From NCBI GenBank assembly GCA_021018815.1, contig JAITYX010000041.1, positions 5,208,001-5,272,000 of the forward strand: a stretch of 64,000 nucleotides of DNA, in the 5' to 3' direction. The notes under the pieces were generated by a model. The model was not told the DNA's origin. It did no database searches and was given only the letters and a program-made list of their open reading frames with translations. The DNA comes from Talinum fruticosum. Taxonomy: Eukaryota; Streptophyta; Magnoliopsida; Caryophyllales; Talinaceae. The translations under genes and the position numbers were made by a program. How positions within the stretch are numbered: the stretch's first letter is position 1; every line of letters begins with the position of its first letter. Shown here in pieces: positions 41,230 to 53,903 of this stretch.

Positions 41230-43100
41230 ACCTTTGGATCTTTGAATTTAGTTTTTATATAGGATTGGTAAATAGGGGTGGGTGTCACACCCCCTTGTGT
41301 TTTGTTTTTGATTAGTGAATTGAGTTTGCAGTGTCTATGGAACTGCCTGATTTTTCCCTTCCAAACTTGTCCATCTTTTATGAGAAATGGCCAGCGAGTT
41401 CTAATATGCCTTCTTTTTATGAGTCCATCCCATTTTATCCCTACCATTTCCTCTGTTCTGGTTTGTCAAAATTAGTAGCTCGTTTGGAAACTGTTAGCTA
41501 AGTCAAACTTGGATTGCCGTTTAGGTTAAATCTGAAGGAAGGGTGGTGGATTAGATGAAATTTTCCGGAACGCTATTGTAATTGGTCCAAACTGCCCCTC
41601 TGTCGCATTAAACGATTTTCGTGGCAATATATGGTTAAAGTGGGTTCTCGACAAGTTCTTGAAAATATAAATTGGACAACAATGTGGGACTGCATGTATA
41701 GATATTTTTGACAATAAATATGGAACCCAACGGGTATAAATTATCCAACTCAAATTTGATTTAAATTTAGTTTGACAGTCCAACCAAATTTAGACCCATG
41801 TCTTTTAACTCTTTTATGCTGTTCTTGGTAAGACCCCTTGGAAACAAAAGGATTAGATCTCGTGGTCCCAAGCTTGTCTTGGTGTGTTCATGGAGGAGGC
41901 AGGAGATTTGTATTTTGTGGGGAGACTGAGACGCTGAATCCATTCTCTTATATCTCTCTCTCTCTATTCAATACAAGTGTTGTCTAAATATCTACCGACT
42001 TTAGGACAAGTTGTGGTTGAGGTTAGCTCAGCTCCCTCGTCCCCTGCTATTGTAAATGGAAGGCAGGCATCTACCAACTTATTATTGGACAACTCGTGGT
42101 TGTGAAGGATCCCTTCCACTGTAAATAAAGATGCCTTATTCAGAATTGTTCTCCTTGGCTCAGCTCTTATGAGGTAGTCATGAGATGCATATAGGAACAA
42201 TATTCTTCTAGAGCATGAGAACTAGTCGAAATAGGGGAGATTGAAAATTCGCGAAAACAAAAAGTGTCTTGTATATTTGGGACAAGCTAATAGACTATCA
42301 TGTCTCAATTGTGCCATAACTCGTATGCTTTTATGATATGTATATTATGATAACCAAATAGGCATGTGGAGGTTTTTACAGTTGGACTTATGTCTATCAA
42401 ATTTGGCCATTATTCTAAAGATTGGTGTTAAAATTTTACTCATATAAGTTCATGAAACCTTGTAAAGTTACAAGTCTTTATAAATCTATTTCACATTTTT
42501 TTACTGCCTAATAATATATAACAATCCAAAGCAAATTCAAATAAATAGATTAAAAAGAATTAAAGTCCACATATAAGAAAGATGTGTATGTAAACTATAT
42601 CATGAATCATTAGTACCCATGACAAAAGGATGGGCTAAATTACAAAAGGGTATCTTAGAGTTTAGTGCAGCAGTTCTAAAAACTCATTTCTAAATACATT
42701 AACATTTGCTGTAAGATGCTAGAAGGCCCTTCAACACTATTTTTATTCTAAGTACATTATTGTTGTTATATTATATCTTAAAATTATTAAAAAATTATTT
42801 TATCGGGTATATGAGCCTAGGTTGTCATATTAATTATTCTAATTAGTTATAATTAAAGATTTTAATTAACATAATTAATGATTGAATCATTTTCTGCTTA
42901 TCTTGTTCCTAAGTTTTTTCATATTGTACATACTCCTGAAGGATCTAAATTTGTAGCACCACAACTAAACTATATTACTGATATATATTTAAAGCAAAAA
43001 GGTTGAATGTGTAGGTATTAAAGTTAAGATTAAGGAAATTAAAAATTAATTATCACTAATACATTTCTATTTAATTAATAAAGTAAGGAATAGTGGTAAC
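41230..43100. other. Intergenic stretch between GAPC and the pararetrovirus
   Basis: I see no supported gene. The first part includes the GAPC 3' flank. A short CT run lies near 41952-41966. The sequence becomes very AT-rich after 42400, and the left limit of the viral remnant in it is uncertain. Confidence 0.5.
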
Positions 43101-43129
43101 TCCAATTTAGATAAAAGTGTTCATTTTGA

Positions 43130-44770
43130 GCACAAATATCCATTTTAAAACCCGAAAAATAAAAATCTAGTTTCATTGAAATAATTAAAAACTCTAAACA
43201 TTGAAGAGAAGCCAACTGTTGAAGAAACCCTAAAAAAAAGATGTAGTTTAAAGGATATGATCTGGATAAACTTTATCATATGTTAATAATAAGTAAGATC
43301 CAAAAGTACTAAATAAGATAATGAGCGCTAATGTTGATAAACAAGAAATACTTAATATTTTTAAAGAAAAATAGATTATCTCTATCTTGACGAAGAGATC
43401 TGTCAACAAATAAATATGATTAAATTGGATGAAATTAGTACCCTACCATTAAAAGAAGTTAAATGAAATCTAAGTAGAAAATATAAAAAGATCGTAGAAG
43501 AAAACAAGTTTAATAAGGTTAGAGAAGAACTTAATGATGAAGATATTGAGTCCAATTTGATGAATAATGTCATCCCTAAACCTGAAAACTTTGGACAATC
43601 ATGTAGAAGAAATACAAATTTTCTAACACCAAGGTATGTCCCAGTTGGTCGGATAACAAACTTTTCATTTGAATTCATTCTGAAGAAAACAACTTATCTC
43701 GAAGAGATTAGCCTCATCATATAAGCCAAAAACCGATCTATGCTAAACATAGATGAAGCTCATAATAAAGAGATATTCAAATTTTGGAAAAGAAGAATGA
43801 ATAGCGTCTTAAATCTTAATACGACTTAAACTGTTGGAAATTTCATTAACTATATTGATCACGACTTTTCCGATAATGTTGGTGATTGGTGTGATTCCTC
43901 AAATTAAGAAGGAAAAGATGAATTAAGACAATGGATCCTCCAGCTGCTATGTTTAAATCTTTACATAAGGAAAAATCGAAGATGAATTCATAAGAGTTAA
44001 AATTAACCATGAATAAAAATCGAGAGGGTGGCAAAGAAAAAAATAACATAGAATTATGGGACATGAGGTATTTTGAAAGTTATATAGCTAATTAGTCAAG
44101 TACTACTACAAAATTGGTCATAATGATATCAATCTAGGTATGTTTTACAATAAACTACCATGCCCTATTAATTTCATAATTAATAGAAATATGTTGCATC
44201 AATTGAAAATATAGATGTTGTAGATATCCTAGGAACACGAATATCTTTCTCAAGAAAATGAGTTAGCAACCAATGTCTAGATATCCAAAAGAAGAAGAAA
44301 ATGAAAAAATAATTTTTTTCCATGTTGGGATGCTCTGATTTAGTGGGATAAGAGCCTGAAAGAAGAAAAAATAAAATTTTTATAAAAAAAGAGTTTCAAT
44401 AAGCAAAAAGGTGAAAAATAATAAAGAAAATATTATAATAAAATTGCTAAGAATCCCAAACAAGGAAGGTTTCTTTAGAAAAGTTTCAATAAGCAAAGTG
44501 CTAGGCATGTGGATAAATAGTATGCCAATGATTGCAAAAATAGAAATAACAAGAAGTTCATTAAGACTTTGGGAAGTTTAGACTATGTTGAGCTTAGTGA
44601 ACATGAAACGTTGGACCTTACATTAAAAAACAACAGAATAGTTGAAATTGCTATGGAAGATGAATATGTAGACAATGAATATAAAGAAAATAGTTTCATA
44701 ACGAAAGTAATAAAATTACACATAAAGATATTTACATGGAGAAGACTTCGTCATAGAGAATGAAAATGAA
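43130..44770 (+). pseudogene. Pararetroviral coat-protein-like region, decayed
   Basis: AT-rich, lysine/asparagine-rich frames run in pieces through this region. Near 44500-44540 a degenerate zinc knuckle is visible, ending in YANDC, with the first cysteines out of frame. The longest clean piece is at 44569-44763. A movement-protein region, expected upstream, is not recognisable. Many in-frame stops occur. Confidence 0.55.
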
Positions 44771-44818
44771 AATGAAATAGTTAAATGATATTAGGTAATC
44801 CCCATTACCCCTAAAGAC

Positions 44819-45147
44819 ATGATACACAAGAAGTCTTTATTTCAACTTAGGAGTAAATATGTGTGTGAAATGATAAAAGGAGATATTGAAATCAAAGATT
44901 ATGAATATGATGTGGGTGAAGTTACTTGGATGAAGTTACTCGTTATTAATTGGGATAATTTCCTTAAACATAATAAGGATAAAAGATATAGATATATCCC
45001 TGTTTGGAGTGTTCAGGTGCAAATCACTATGTTACAATATTTATTACAGTGAAAATATTGATATTTATGCTTTATTCTCGTGATATTAGATACACAAAGT
45101 TTAATAATCAAATAATCACAGGAACAAAAACTACTCGTGTAATAGGT
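44819..45147 (+). pseudogene. Pararetroviral segment between coat protein and RT (protease region expected)
   Basis: Pieces of open frame continue until the LTR insertion at 45148 and resume after 47170. The position corresponds to the aspartic protease of the polyprotein. I cannot see an intact active-site triad, so the assignment rests on position. Confidence 0.4.
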
Positions 45148-47169
45148 TGTAAGAACCACAACCGACCGGAACCGAGCCGAGCTTCCCCACATGCCTTTTG
45201 GCGATAGGGTTTTAGAAAACTTAAAGAAATGGTTTTAGGGTTTTGAAGATGACTTTTGAAATGTGGGGATGAACCTTTTATTAAGATTTTTGAATTTTAT
45301 TAAATCTGATTAGGTAAATTTGAATGGCGGTTTTATTAATTTTTTTATTTTGAAAATTATTTTTAGAAGTCTCGCGATATTATTTCCTAATCGAAAGATA
45401 AATAAAATTAGGGTTTTGAATCCTCCGTGAGGCTTTAGGGTTAGATCGGTGTGAAAACACCAATTTGGATCGAAGCCCTACCTATCGGCCGCTCGGTGCA
45501 GGCAGCGCCTGCACCTAGTGATGGCCGGCACCGGCCGGAGGCCACGATTGAGGAGATCGACCACGATTGAGGAGATTAGCCTCGGCGGATCCGTAACCTG
45601 GTTTTTCTATTTTCAGTCGAGAATAGACGAGAAGCGGATCTAGGAGAAATAAATAAAAAATGAGCCGCTAGTCGCTTTTTAGGAAGGAAAAACTAACAAA
45701 AATAAAATAAAATTTGCTCTTCCAATCTTAGTATGGGAAAACTAAGACTAAAAGACACCAAAAATGACTCCATCAGTATTTGAATCGAGAATCGAATTCG
45801 GGGCAAGGGTACAAAACATAGGGATAAACCCTTCCGTTCCTCCCGTTCGAAAACGACCATTACTAGTTCGAGTAGTGAGTTAAAATAATGCGAAAAACAC
45901 AAGCATACAACAACATGAGAAGTGAAATTAAAGCAACGAAACATAGTAAAAGAAAGCGATAAAGGAATAAATAAAGAAAAGTGATAAAGAAAGCACTAAC
46001 GAAAAGAAAAGCAAAACGAAAACAAAAAGAAAAGGCAAAGCGAAAAGAAAAGAAAGTGGAAAACTAAAAGATTACATCGGGCGAGGAGGAATTAAAAGCG
46101 ATACATCGTTTATCCATAATCCGAAAGTAATAAAGAAAGCATATAAATAAATTCAACCATTGAAGATCAAATCTGTCCCCTCGAGGTTGTCCCACCTGCT
46201 GATGTGGATCTCGAATATGAATCCGGTGGTGTGATGGTGGTTGATCAATAAAGGTTTTTTATGAGTATTTGGTGTAGGTAGGTGGATGATGGATTTCGGG
46301 GATCGGATATAGAGAGTATGATAGAAGTAAGTTGAAAAGAGACCAAGAGATCGGAATACCAAAGGGAGTCTTCGGTAGCTCTTAATCCGGTGTCACAGAC
46401 ATAACAAGTAAGGGATGAGCTATTGTGAGAATGAGAGCAAATGCTTTCTATTTATAGGGAGAGGTTAGGTAAAGGAAATACTTAGATTTATGCTAGGCCA
46501 GCCGTCCGAATAGGGTACAAAACCGGGTTGGATATTGTGAAGATTGAACCGGGATAAATAAGGGATAAGACTCGGTCCACGACGTTGGGCACGTTTCCAA
46601 AGGAGTCTCCGGGGCAAAACACTACGTTTTGAGGTGGAAAAAGTGGCGTCAGGCGCCAGCCATAACAGACTTTCCAAAAATGGAAAATTTTCATTTTTGG
46701 CGTGTTTCCATTTTTCACGAGTTTTTATTTTTGACGAGTTTTATTTTTGGCGTGATGCATGCTCCTAGTCTCGGGTTGACTGTCTTGGGGCCAAAACGCA
46801 ACACTTTCATGCTTGTGAACATGAAATGTAGTGTCTAACGTCGTCTTGAGGTCTTCACCTCCTTGTCTGGTTGGATTGAAGTGAAACGTAGAATTCCGAT
46901 CATGGAATTTCCCAAGACGCAACAATGGACTCTTTTGTCTCTGGAGGCTTGGCCCGGGCTTGGATCGTCGGAAAGAAAAAGAGATTTTTGGATTGATCCA
47001 AGGCAAAAGGTTATTTATCTAGTGCTGGGGGTCTTTGTGGTTTATCGGCTTCCGTCACACCGATCAAACACGATCCGAGATCCAAATCCTCAAATAGGAC
47101 TCGAGATTTCATCATCGGACCAAAAATAGATAAAAGAGAAAAGTATGACACTTTTTTGGTATCTACGCA
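45148..47169 (-). mobile_element. Solo LTR inserted in the pararetrovirus (minus orientation)
   Basis: About 2.0 kb running TGTAAG...GCA. A TATA box (complement CTATAAATAG) lies at 46448-46457, setting minus orientation. Its right end (ATGATGAAATC, GGTCCGATGATG and AAGTGTCATA as complement) matches the start of the 49778-51411 element, and stretches such as TAAAGAAAGCACTAACG recur there in reverse. I did not find an exact 5-bp duplication; AGGT occurs at both edges. No internal coding region is seen. Confidence 0.65.
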
Positions 47170-47797
47170 GGTCCGTTGATAGTAATTATCGATATGCATA
47201 TTATGCAAGCCTAAAAGATGAATTTGTTAAGAATTTTCTATCCTTTAAAATAAAAATAGTAGGAATGGACATGAAAAAAGGAGGTTATCCTTTGAGAATA
47301 TTATGGAAAATCATCTATAATTAGATAACACTATAACCCAAAAACTAAGGTAATTATGATACAAGCTGAGAAGTTTGAATATCCCATCCCAAATAGACTA
47401 TCCATAAAATCAAATCAAATTTACAAAAATAAATTCGATTAGTTGTTTTTTCAATCCTACAAAAACTAATAATAACAAGAAAAAAGATCTTTAAAATAAC
47501 GATAAACCCCCTCTATTGAGAAGTATGAATAATAGGTCGAATAGGAAGAAAACCTCATTTGACAAGAAGTATGAGCATAAAACCCGTATGGGGAGAAAAG
47601 ACTTCATCTACTGAGGAAAATGACGCAATTAGTATGACTAGTGAAATGAGTGGCATGAGTTCTGAAAGCGCAAGAAGAAGTGTGGATGGAAGCGTTTCTT
47701 TAGTTCGAAATGTTATTGGTGATAAGACAAGAACCATCAATTAACCAATTCATGAGGTGACTGTAAAGATCTCATTTGATATCACTAAGACCAACCC

Positions 47798-47935
47798 TAG
47801 TAGCATTTAAATCCTAGTAAATATATGCCTAAAGGGATATAATAAATATGAATTATGTACTTACCTTAGTAGCATTTAAATCCTAGTAAACATATGCTTA
47901 AAGGGATATAATAAATATGAATTATGTACTTGTAT
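47798..47935 (+). repeat. 69-bp tandem duplication within the pararetrovirus
   Basis: TAGCATTTAAATCCTAGTAA occurs at 47801 and 47870, and the copies remain alike through ATATAATAAATATGAATTAT. Confidence 0.85.
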
Positions 47936-48539
47936 TAATAGTTGTTGTCCTCTGTGGTTTGGAATCCTTTACAAGTAGAATCTTTTATAAGTAAGAATAA
48001 CAAATAATAATATAATAAACCACAATAAAATTATGGAAAAGTGCCTATAGAAATCGGTAGTGTTTAATGTATAATACAAGTATTATGGTCAACTAATCAA
48101 ACCTTACATAATATAATAATTGGTAATAATTTCCAAAAATTGTATTCACCATGCACACAAAACCATAAACCATATTATATTTACCATAAATAATGATTCA
48201 GTTCCTATTTATAAGCTATATAAGACTTACACCGACGAGACTATTGAGTTTACATGCAGCAAGCATGCTAAGAAGGTAATACCCAGTCAACAAGAAACTG
48301 CTTTAAAAATTTCTATAATTGAGCTTAATGTTAAAGAAGAAATTATTGAACAACAACAAGAGTTATGCAAAGAATTTTATTATGATAATCATCTAAAATT
48401 CTAGGATAAAGATAAGACATTTGTAAAAATTATTTTGATAAATCCTAATACCATTATCCGATGAAACAAATGGTGTATATACAACAAGTCATTCAATAAT
48501 TTGATGAATAAATTAAAGAACTCCTAGAAAAAAGGGTTA

Positions 48540-49700
48540 ATTAGGAATAATAAGAGTCCTCACACAAGTCCAAATTTCATGGTAATTAATCATTCTGAAG
48601 AAAAGAGAAGCAAAATTAGAATGGTGATCAATTATTATAATAATGTCTTCGATGGATATTACATTCCTAATAGAATTCAAGGAGATTCTTGGTTCTCTAA
48701 AATGGACTGCAAAAGCGAATATTGAAAAATAAAAATGGATGAAGAAAGTATCCTGTTAGTTTCTTTTAGTGTCCCCTAAGGACGTTATGAGTGGCTTGTA
48801 ATCCCATTTGGTCTAAAGATTTCACCTCAAATATTCCAAAGAAGGATGGATAACATCTTCAGAGAACTCAATCATCTGTTACTTAGTTTATACTGATGAT
48901 ATCTTTATTTTCTCTAAAACAATAGAGTAACACAAAAGTGATGTTCTTGCTGTTACTCAAAGATGCATTGATTATGATATTATTCTCAGTAAAAATAAAT
49001 GTGTCTATGATGAACAAGAAATCGAATTCTCAAGTTTAGAAATAAAGGTTGGACAAGTAATTCTATAGAAGCATATCATAGAAAACACGTAAAAAATTTC
49101 TGGGACGTCTCACATGTCCTTCGATTTCATTAAAGATCTTACTAAGCTAAAAAAACCTTTACAACAAACGGTTAAAAGAGAGATAAGTTGGACTTGGACT
49201 ACTAATGATTCAAACATTGTGAAGAACTTCAAAATGTTATGAAAAAATATTTATGTTCTTAATTTTCCTAACGATGAAGATAATCTGATTCTTGAGACAG
49301 ATGTTAGCAATAAGTATTCGAGTGTAGTATTCAAAATCAAATAAGCAGAAAAACTTTACGAATGTTGTTGTGGAAGTTTTGACAAAGCTAAATGCAAGTA
49401 TCCTACTATTGAAAAAGAGATTCTTGTAGTGATGGTTATTCTTTTAGCCCCAAAACCTTTTCTTATTAGAATTAATTGCAAATAAATATTTGGTTTTTTT
49501 GAAATATAATTTATCAAATGTGAAAGCGTAATAGAGGCTCATGTGTTGGCAATTATGGCTTAACTAATTTCTCTTTTTATTGAACATATACATGGGTCAA
49601 AGAACTCTTTGGTGGACAACATTACGTAAGAGTTAGCTTATGTCAAACATTGACGAATTCGTGCCTAACCGGAATCAAATAAAGGAAGAAGTATCGTTAC
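48540..49700 (+). pseudogene. Pararetroviral reverse transcriptase and RNase H, broken
   Basis: Recognisable pieces are KIRMVINYYN, then RIQGDSWFSKMDC, the catalytic box read as YTDD (48889-48900), a later LETDVSNKYSS at the start of RNase H (about 49290) and HGSKNSLVDN near its end (about 49590-49620). The order and spacing fit Caulimoviridae better than gypsy elements. Several in-frame stops and at least one frame change break it. Confidence 0.82.
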
Positions 49701-49777
49701 ACTAGAATTTATGTCACCTTCTAGTAGTTTTGTATTAGATAAATTAGTAGAATTTTATGTAAAAAGATGCCGGTTAG

Positions 49778-51411
49778 TGTAAACACCTAAAAAGTGTCAT
49801 CCTTATCTCTTTTATTTATGTTAGTCCGATGATGAAAACCTTATCTCGTTTGCATGCTCGCGTTAAGATAAGACTAAAGCGAGTGATGCAAACCAAGTAG
49901 CCCTCAAAATTCCAACCTACACCAAGAATAAAAATTTTCCAAAAGTAAAAACTTCCCAAAAATAGAAAGTTTCCAAAATGAAAAGCTTCTTTATCGACTC
50001 CGGTCCTTATTTTTCCCTTCCAGTTGATCCGAATCACATTTAGACTCCCATACCAAGATCCGAACCGATGCGAATGCATGAACTCGCTTAAATGCAAGCG
50101 TTTCATTCCATTTCAACAGCAAACGTGACATGCACATCCGAATGTCCGTACGATGACGTTTTGACCGGCGTCGATTTCCGTGACCTTTGGAATTGCGTCG
50201 TTTTGGCTAAGCTAATATCTAATTTTTTCTTTTATCTATTTCTGGAAAATTCGGGCCTGGTTCAATTGTTTAGCCAATTTTTCGGGTTTTTCAACGCTAA
50301 AAATTACTATAAATAGGGAATTCCCCCTTCACACCAATTCAATTGGAAAGACCCCCAATTGCTCGAATTCTCTCACTCTCTCTTCTCTCCATTCTACTCG
50401 TTTCACAAATACTCCAAAACTTCTTTTCTAAACCACTCATAAAAAGGCCTTCTTTTGCCTCTTTATCTTGTCATCACTCTACTCGTCGATCTGTCGAAAT
50501 CCGATCGAGATTCAAGCTAGTAGCTGGGTCAACATAAGGGCGTCACTTCCACCATCTTGAAGGTTATTTTTGCATCTTATTTAATTTCAATTCTTTTATT
50601 GCTTTTCATATTGTGAATTCAAAATATAATCGTTTTACTATCCACCCGGCCTACTCGTAATTTTCTTTATCACTTTCTTTTATCGCTTTCATTTATTGCT
50701 TTCTTCATTGCTTTATATCATATTTTGGTTACTTTATTTCCAACGATTTCATGTTGTTTGCTTGATTTTCTTAACACAATTTAAACTTACCTTTTCAATT
50801 AGTAAAGGTCACCTTTTGACTCGGCGAAATAAAAAGTATCCCTCTTTGTTTCTTACCTTCATTCCCGAACACCAAATCACCGATTTAAGATCGAAGTCCT
50901 TTTTAAAAGCTTTTCCGATTTTGAGTTTTTGTTCTAAATTTAGAAAAGTGTTTTATTTTCAAAACCGACTCCCGACTTCCTTTTCAATCTTCTTATTCTA
51001 AAATTGCATCTCGGTTTTCTTAAATGGAAATTGTTAAAAATTGAGAAGTAATCGACAACCTAAAGCCAATCTGGCCGAGATCGCCTCGGCTCCGGATAGC
51101 GGCATAGGTGGGTTGGCCCCGACCCTTTAGCCGTTGTTTGGGCGAGCTCCCGGCCCAATCACGTTTTGCTGCCGGGTTTAGTAGCTTTGTGACAATATTT
51201 TTGTTTTTTCCTTTCTATGTAATGAAACATCTTGAGACTTCTAAAACCGCTTTCAAAAATAAAATAATTTATTAAAATTGTCAATCAAACCCTTCTTAAA
51301 TCTCTCTTTCATAAACCTTATTGTTCGCTTGATAAACACACCTCACATGAAGCCAATATTCGTGGAGAAACTCGATCCACTTTCCTACTGAGTCGAGCTG
51401 AGGCACCCACA
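49778..51411 (+). mobile_element. Solo LTR inserted in the pararetrovirus (plus orientation)
   Basis: 1634 bp, TGTAAACACC...CCCACA. The flanks are GTTAG (49773-49777) and GCTAG (51412-51416), a 5-bp duplication with one mismatch. The TATA box CTATAAATAG is at 50307-50316, followed by a pyrimidine-rich leader. It is related to the 45148-47169 LTR but in opposite orientation. It contains no coding region; short ORFs inside are incidental. Confidence 0.78.
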
Positions 51412-51523
51412 GCTAGGTATGGCTTGTTTCCAATACTTAATAGTAGAAAGATTTAATCTCTCGTAAATGAAAATTCACTATTTGAAGAGTCTTATAGATA
51501 TTAATGAATAATATGTGGATATA

Positions 51524-51942
51524 GATATTAACATTTACCTCCCTCGAGGTATTTGGCAATCATTTATAAACCCTTTAGGTATTGGTATTTATTTTTACCC
51601 ACCCCGATCGGAGTAGTTAATATTTGAGTGATGCATTGACCTTTGTTGTTAATAATAAACAACATCAAAATACGATATGTGTGCTGACGTGGCATAAAAA
51701 ATGTACAATGCCACAATTTCCCTTTTATGATATGTGTGTTCTTTCTAGTCGTGGGGTAAAAAGTCATTATATTTTAAAATCGGGGACAAACTTGTCATTT
51801 TACGCTTTTGATTAGCCCTTCACCGTTTTTTTATATTAAATATTTTTTATCTTTAAATCCAAGGTGGGTAAAAATAAATACCAATAAATGGAGGGTTTAT
51901 AAATGATTTCCAAATATCTCGACGGAGGTAAATGTAAATATC
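51524..51942. mobile_element. MITE with long terminal inverted repeats
   Basis: The first about 85 bases are repeated in inverted orientation at the right end. GATATTAACATTTACC on the left matches GATATTTACATTTACC as the complement of the right, and the match continues through TATAAACCCT and TACCCA. The total is 419 bp with no coding capacity. The target-site duplication is not clear, so the superfamily is unassigned. It sits in the downstream viral remnant. Confidence 0.8.
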
Positions 51943-51959
51943 TCTTGAATATATTCAAG

Positions 51960-52790
51960 AAAAGTGGTTCATATGCAAGCATCATCGACCATTGTAATAA
52001 CTTTTCCTATGATATATGGGAACCATGGGGATCCCAAGTGAAGTAACTTTTACGGATAATTCTGAAGTTGGAGAAGTAAGAATACACAACACAATCCGAC
52101 CAAATGATCCCATATTAGATGTTTGAAAATATAGAATGGTGGTTTGTTTCGAAGGAGGAATTCTAGCGCTTGAAAGTCCTGTTTTCTCCAAATTATCCAA
52201 GTTTCGAAAATGTGTGTTCAAAAAGATTCATTGGATTTTCAATACATCCGAGAGACTAACAATTATGCCTCTATGAGCTAATATTGATATTCATATTCAG
52301 TTTGTAGTTATAAAATTTGAAGATGAACACATTAAGCCAGCTCATTATTTAATTCAAGTAGTTGATCTTGATGATCCAACGGATTTAGAGTAAAATTTGA
52401 TTCCTGAAAAGCAGATGATAGCGACTAATCCTACCTTAGCAAGAGCCATTGGTTTCTTCAATATGTATCACTAAATGTGGTCCATGATTGAAAAATGTAG
52501 TAAATTGATGCACTGCGAAATACGACATTTGGGTACCCAAGTGAGTGAAAGGAATACTTGAAAGATAATAGTGCTATTACCGAAGATATTGATGATTATC
52601 AATTTGATATTGGAGCTAGAAAATTCAGATCTTAGGAAAGAAAAATGTATCTACATGCTTTATTTTCACAATGGAGTCCTAAATATCTTGACTTTCGAAA
52701 TTGATGACGATGAATTGGAGAAAACAATCTTAGATAAAGACATGCAAAATCTCAATGATGACATACGTTTAATTGGTCCGAAAACTTAAA
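51960..52790 (+). pseudogene. Second coding remnant of the pararetrovirus, function unknown
   Basis: Pieces of open frame rich in Asp, Glu, Ile and Lys continue after the RT region and end near 52788, with stops near 52125, 52393 and 52473. I recognise no domain. A separate ORF of unknown function after the polyprotein is a known feature of Florendovirus, which is the basis for this suggestion. Confidence 0.45.
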
Positions 52791-52960
52791 ATATCATCAT
52801 GCCATTTCTGAAAAATAAGTCTATTATTAAGATTCTTGTCAAGGCAATTTTTAGTCTCAATGATTACATACATTTAATTGGTCCGAAAACTTAAAATATC
52901 ATCATGCCATTTATGAAAAATAAGTCTATTATTAAGAGTATTGTCAAGGCAATTTTTAAT
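52751..52960 (+). repeat. 105-bp tandem duplication within the pararetrovirus
   Basis: AATTGGTCCGAAAACTTAAA occurs at 52771 and 52876, and the copies agree over almost the whole 105 bp. The duplication spans the end of the downstream coding remnant. Confidence 0.88.
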
Positions 52961-53039
52961 TTTCACAATGTAATCAGTAATCGTATTAGTAAGAAGGTAT
53001 CTTATAATAATGTGTATATTGTAGTCACTAAGGTGCCCT

Positions 53040-53340
53040 AAGCATCCCATCTCCTCTAACCGAAGAGAAGTGGAGCATTAAGAATAGACAATTATTTGAG
53101 CATAGCTTGAGCAAAGAAGAAGTTGGGATTCTCTATCTCTCTAAGAGCCAACATCTCTAATGATCTAGTGTAGGCTCTTCGGCTATCTCGATTCTTGGCC
53201 ATTTTCTTCCGTTTTCTTGTGTTTATTACTAGGTTAATGCACAGCTTTGACTATAAATCAGTGTATCCTCCTCCATTCTTGAGTATGTAATAGAGATTAC
53301 AAGGTGTAAGTTTCGTTAGTTTGAGTGTAAAATTAATTGT
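53040..53340 (+). promoter_or_regulatory. Pararetroviral intergenic promoter-like region
   Basis: After the last coding remnant a non-coding stretch contains CTATAAATCA at 53251-53260 followed by pyrimidine-rich sequence and GTAATAGAGATTAC. The position matches the pregenomic promoter of Caulimoviridae. Activity is not shown by the sequence. Confidence 0.45.
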
Positions 53341-53480
53341 AATCGCTACCAAAAACCTAGTGCATCGTTCGTGATTTTTCCCCAATTATAAGATTTCCAT
53401 GTTAAATCTCTTGTTATAATTATGTTATTATTTTGTTCCTTATTTTATTATATGTGAGTGAGTTCCGATCTAACACCTCC

Positions 53481-53903
53481 ATCGTTTCGACTTAACCGCT
53501 TTATTTTTCTCCGAGCAAAATACTTTGCAAATTTCAATTGTCAAACTCCAATGACTATTCTCCATCGATCGACGCTGGCAACTTTTGGTATCTAGCGTCC
53601 GAAACATCAAAGACCCTATTCTCGTTATACATGTGGCTTTCTCTTCGCTATGCGTTTCTCTTTAGTCGCCCATCATCATTGGAGAATTCAGTGGGGAGCC
53701 GGTTTCAATTGAATGGTGACCACCCATAGCGTATAATTCGAGGACTCGGATGGTATTGCGGACCTCCATGTATAGTGAATAAGTGCCCTCATCCCGATGA
53801 ATTGGCTCAAAAGGGTTCCGCCAATCTAATGTATGTGTACATTTTTGGCCGACAACCACGGAGGATCGTGGGTTAAAATCATCATCAAATAATAATTAGA
53901 TTT
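53481..53903. other. Short stretch between the viral remnant and the gypsy element
   Basis: Moderately GC-rich sequence without a supported gene. A TGGTATCTAGCG word near 53565 weakly resembles a Met-tRNA primer site, but no LTR adjoins it. Confidence 0.4.

Larger units (their letters stand above)
43100..53480 (+). mobile_element. Endogenous pararetrovirus (Caulimoviridae-like), decayed and interrupted
   Basis: Reading left to right on the plus strand there are coat-protein-like remnants, a degenerate zinc knuckle, a possible protease stretch, RT and RNase H, then a separate downstream coding remnant, then a promoter-like intergenic region. This order, the absence of an integrase and the RT signature point to Caulimoviridae. 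A separate ORF after the polyprotein fits Florendovirus, but that genus call is inference. Two solo LTRs (45148-47169 and 49778-51411) and a MITE (51524-51942) interrupt it. Every coding block carries stops or frameshifts, so it cannot express a virus as it stands. Confidence 0.8.

Noticed and set aside
43100..53480. Reading the region as a Ty3/gypsy retrotransposon
   Set aside because: No flanking LTRs belong to it, no integrase is visible, and the RT-region pieces and downstream ORF fit Caulimoviridae better. The LTRs inside are later insertions.
53560..53580. Met-tRNA primer site
   Set aside because: Only a partial match (TGGTATCTAGCG) and no LTR end adjoins it.
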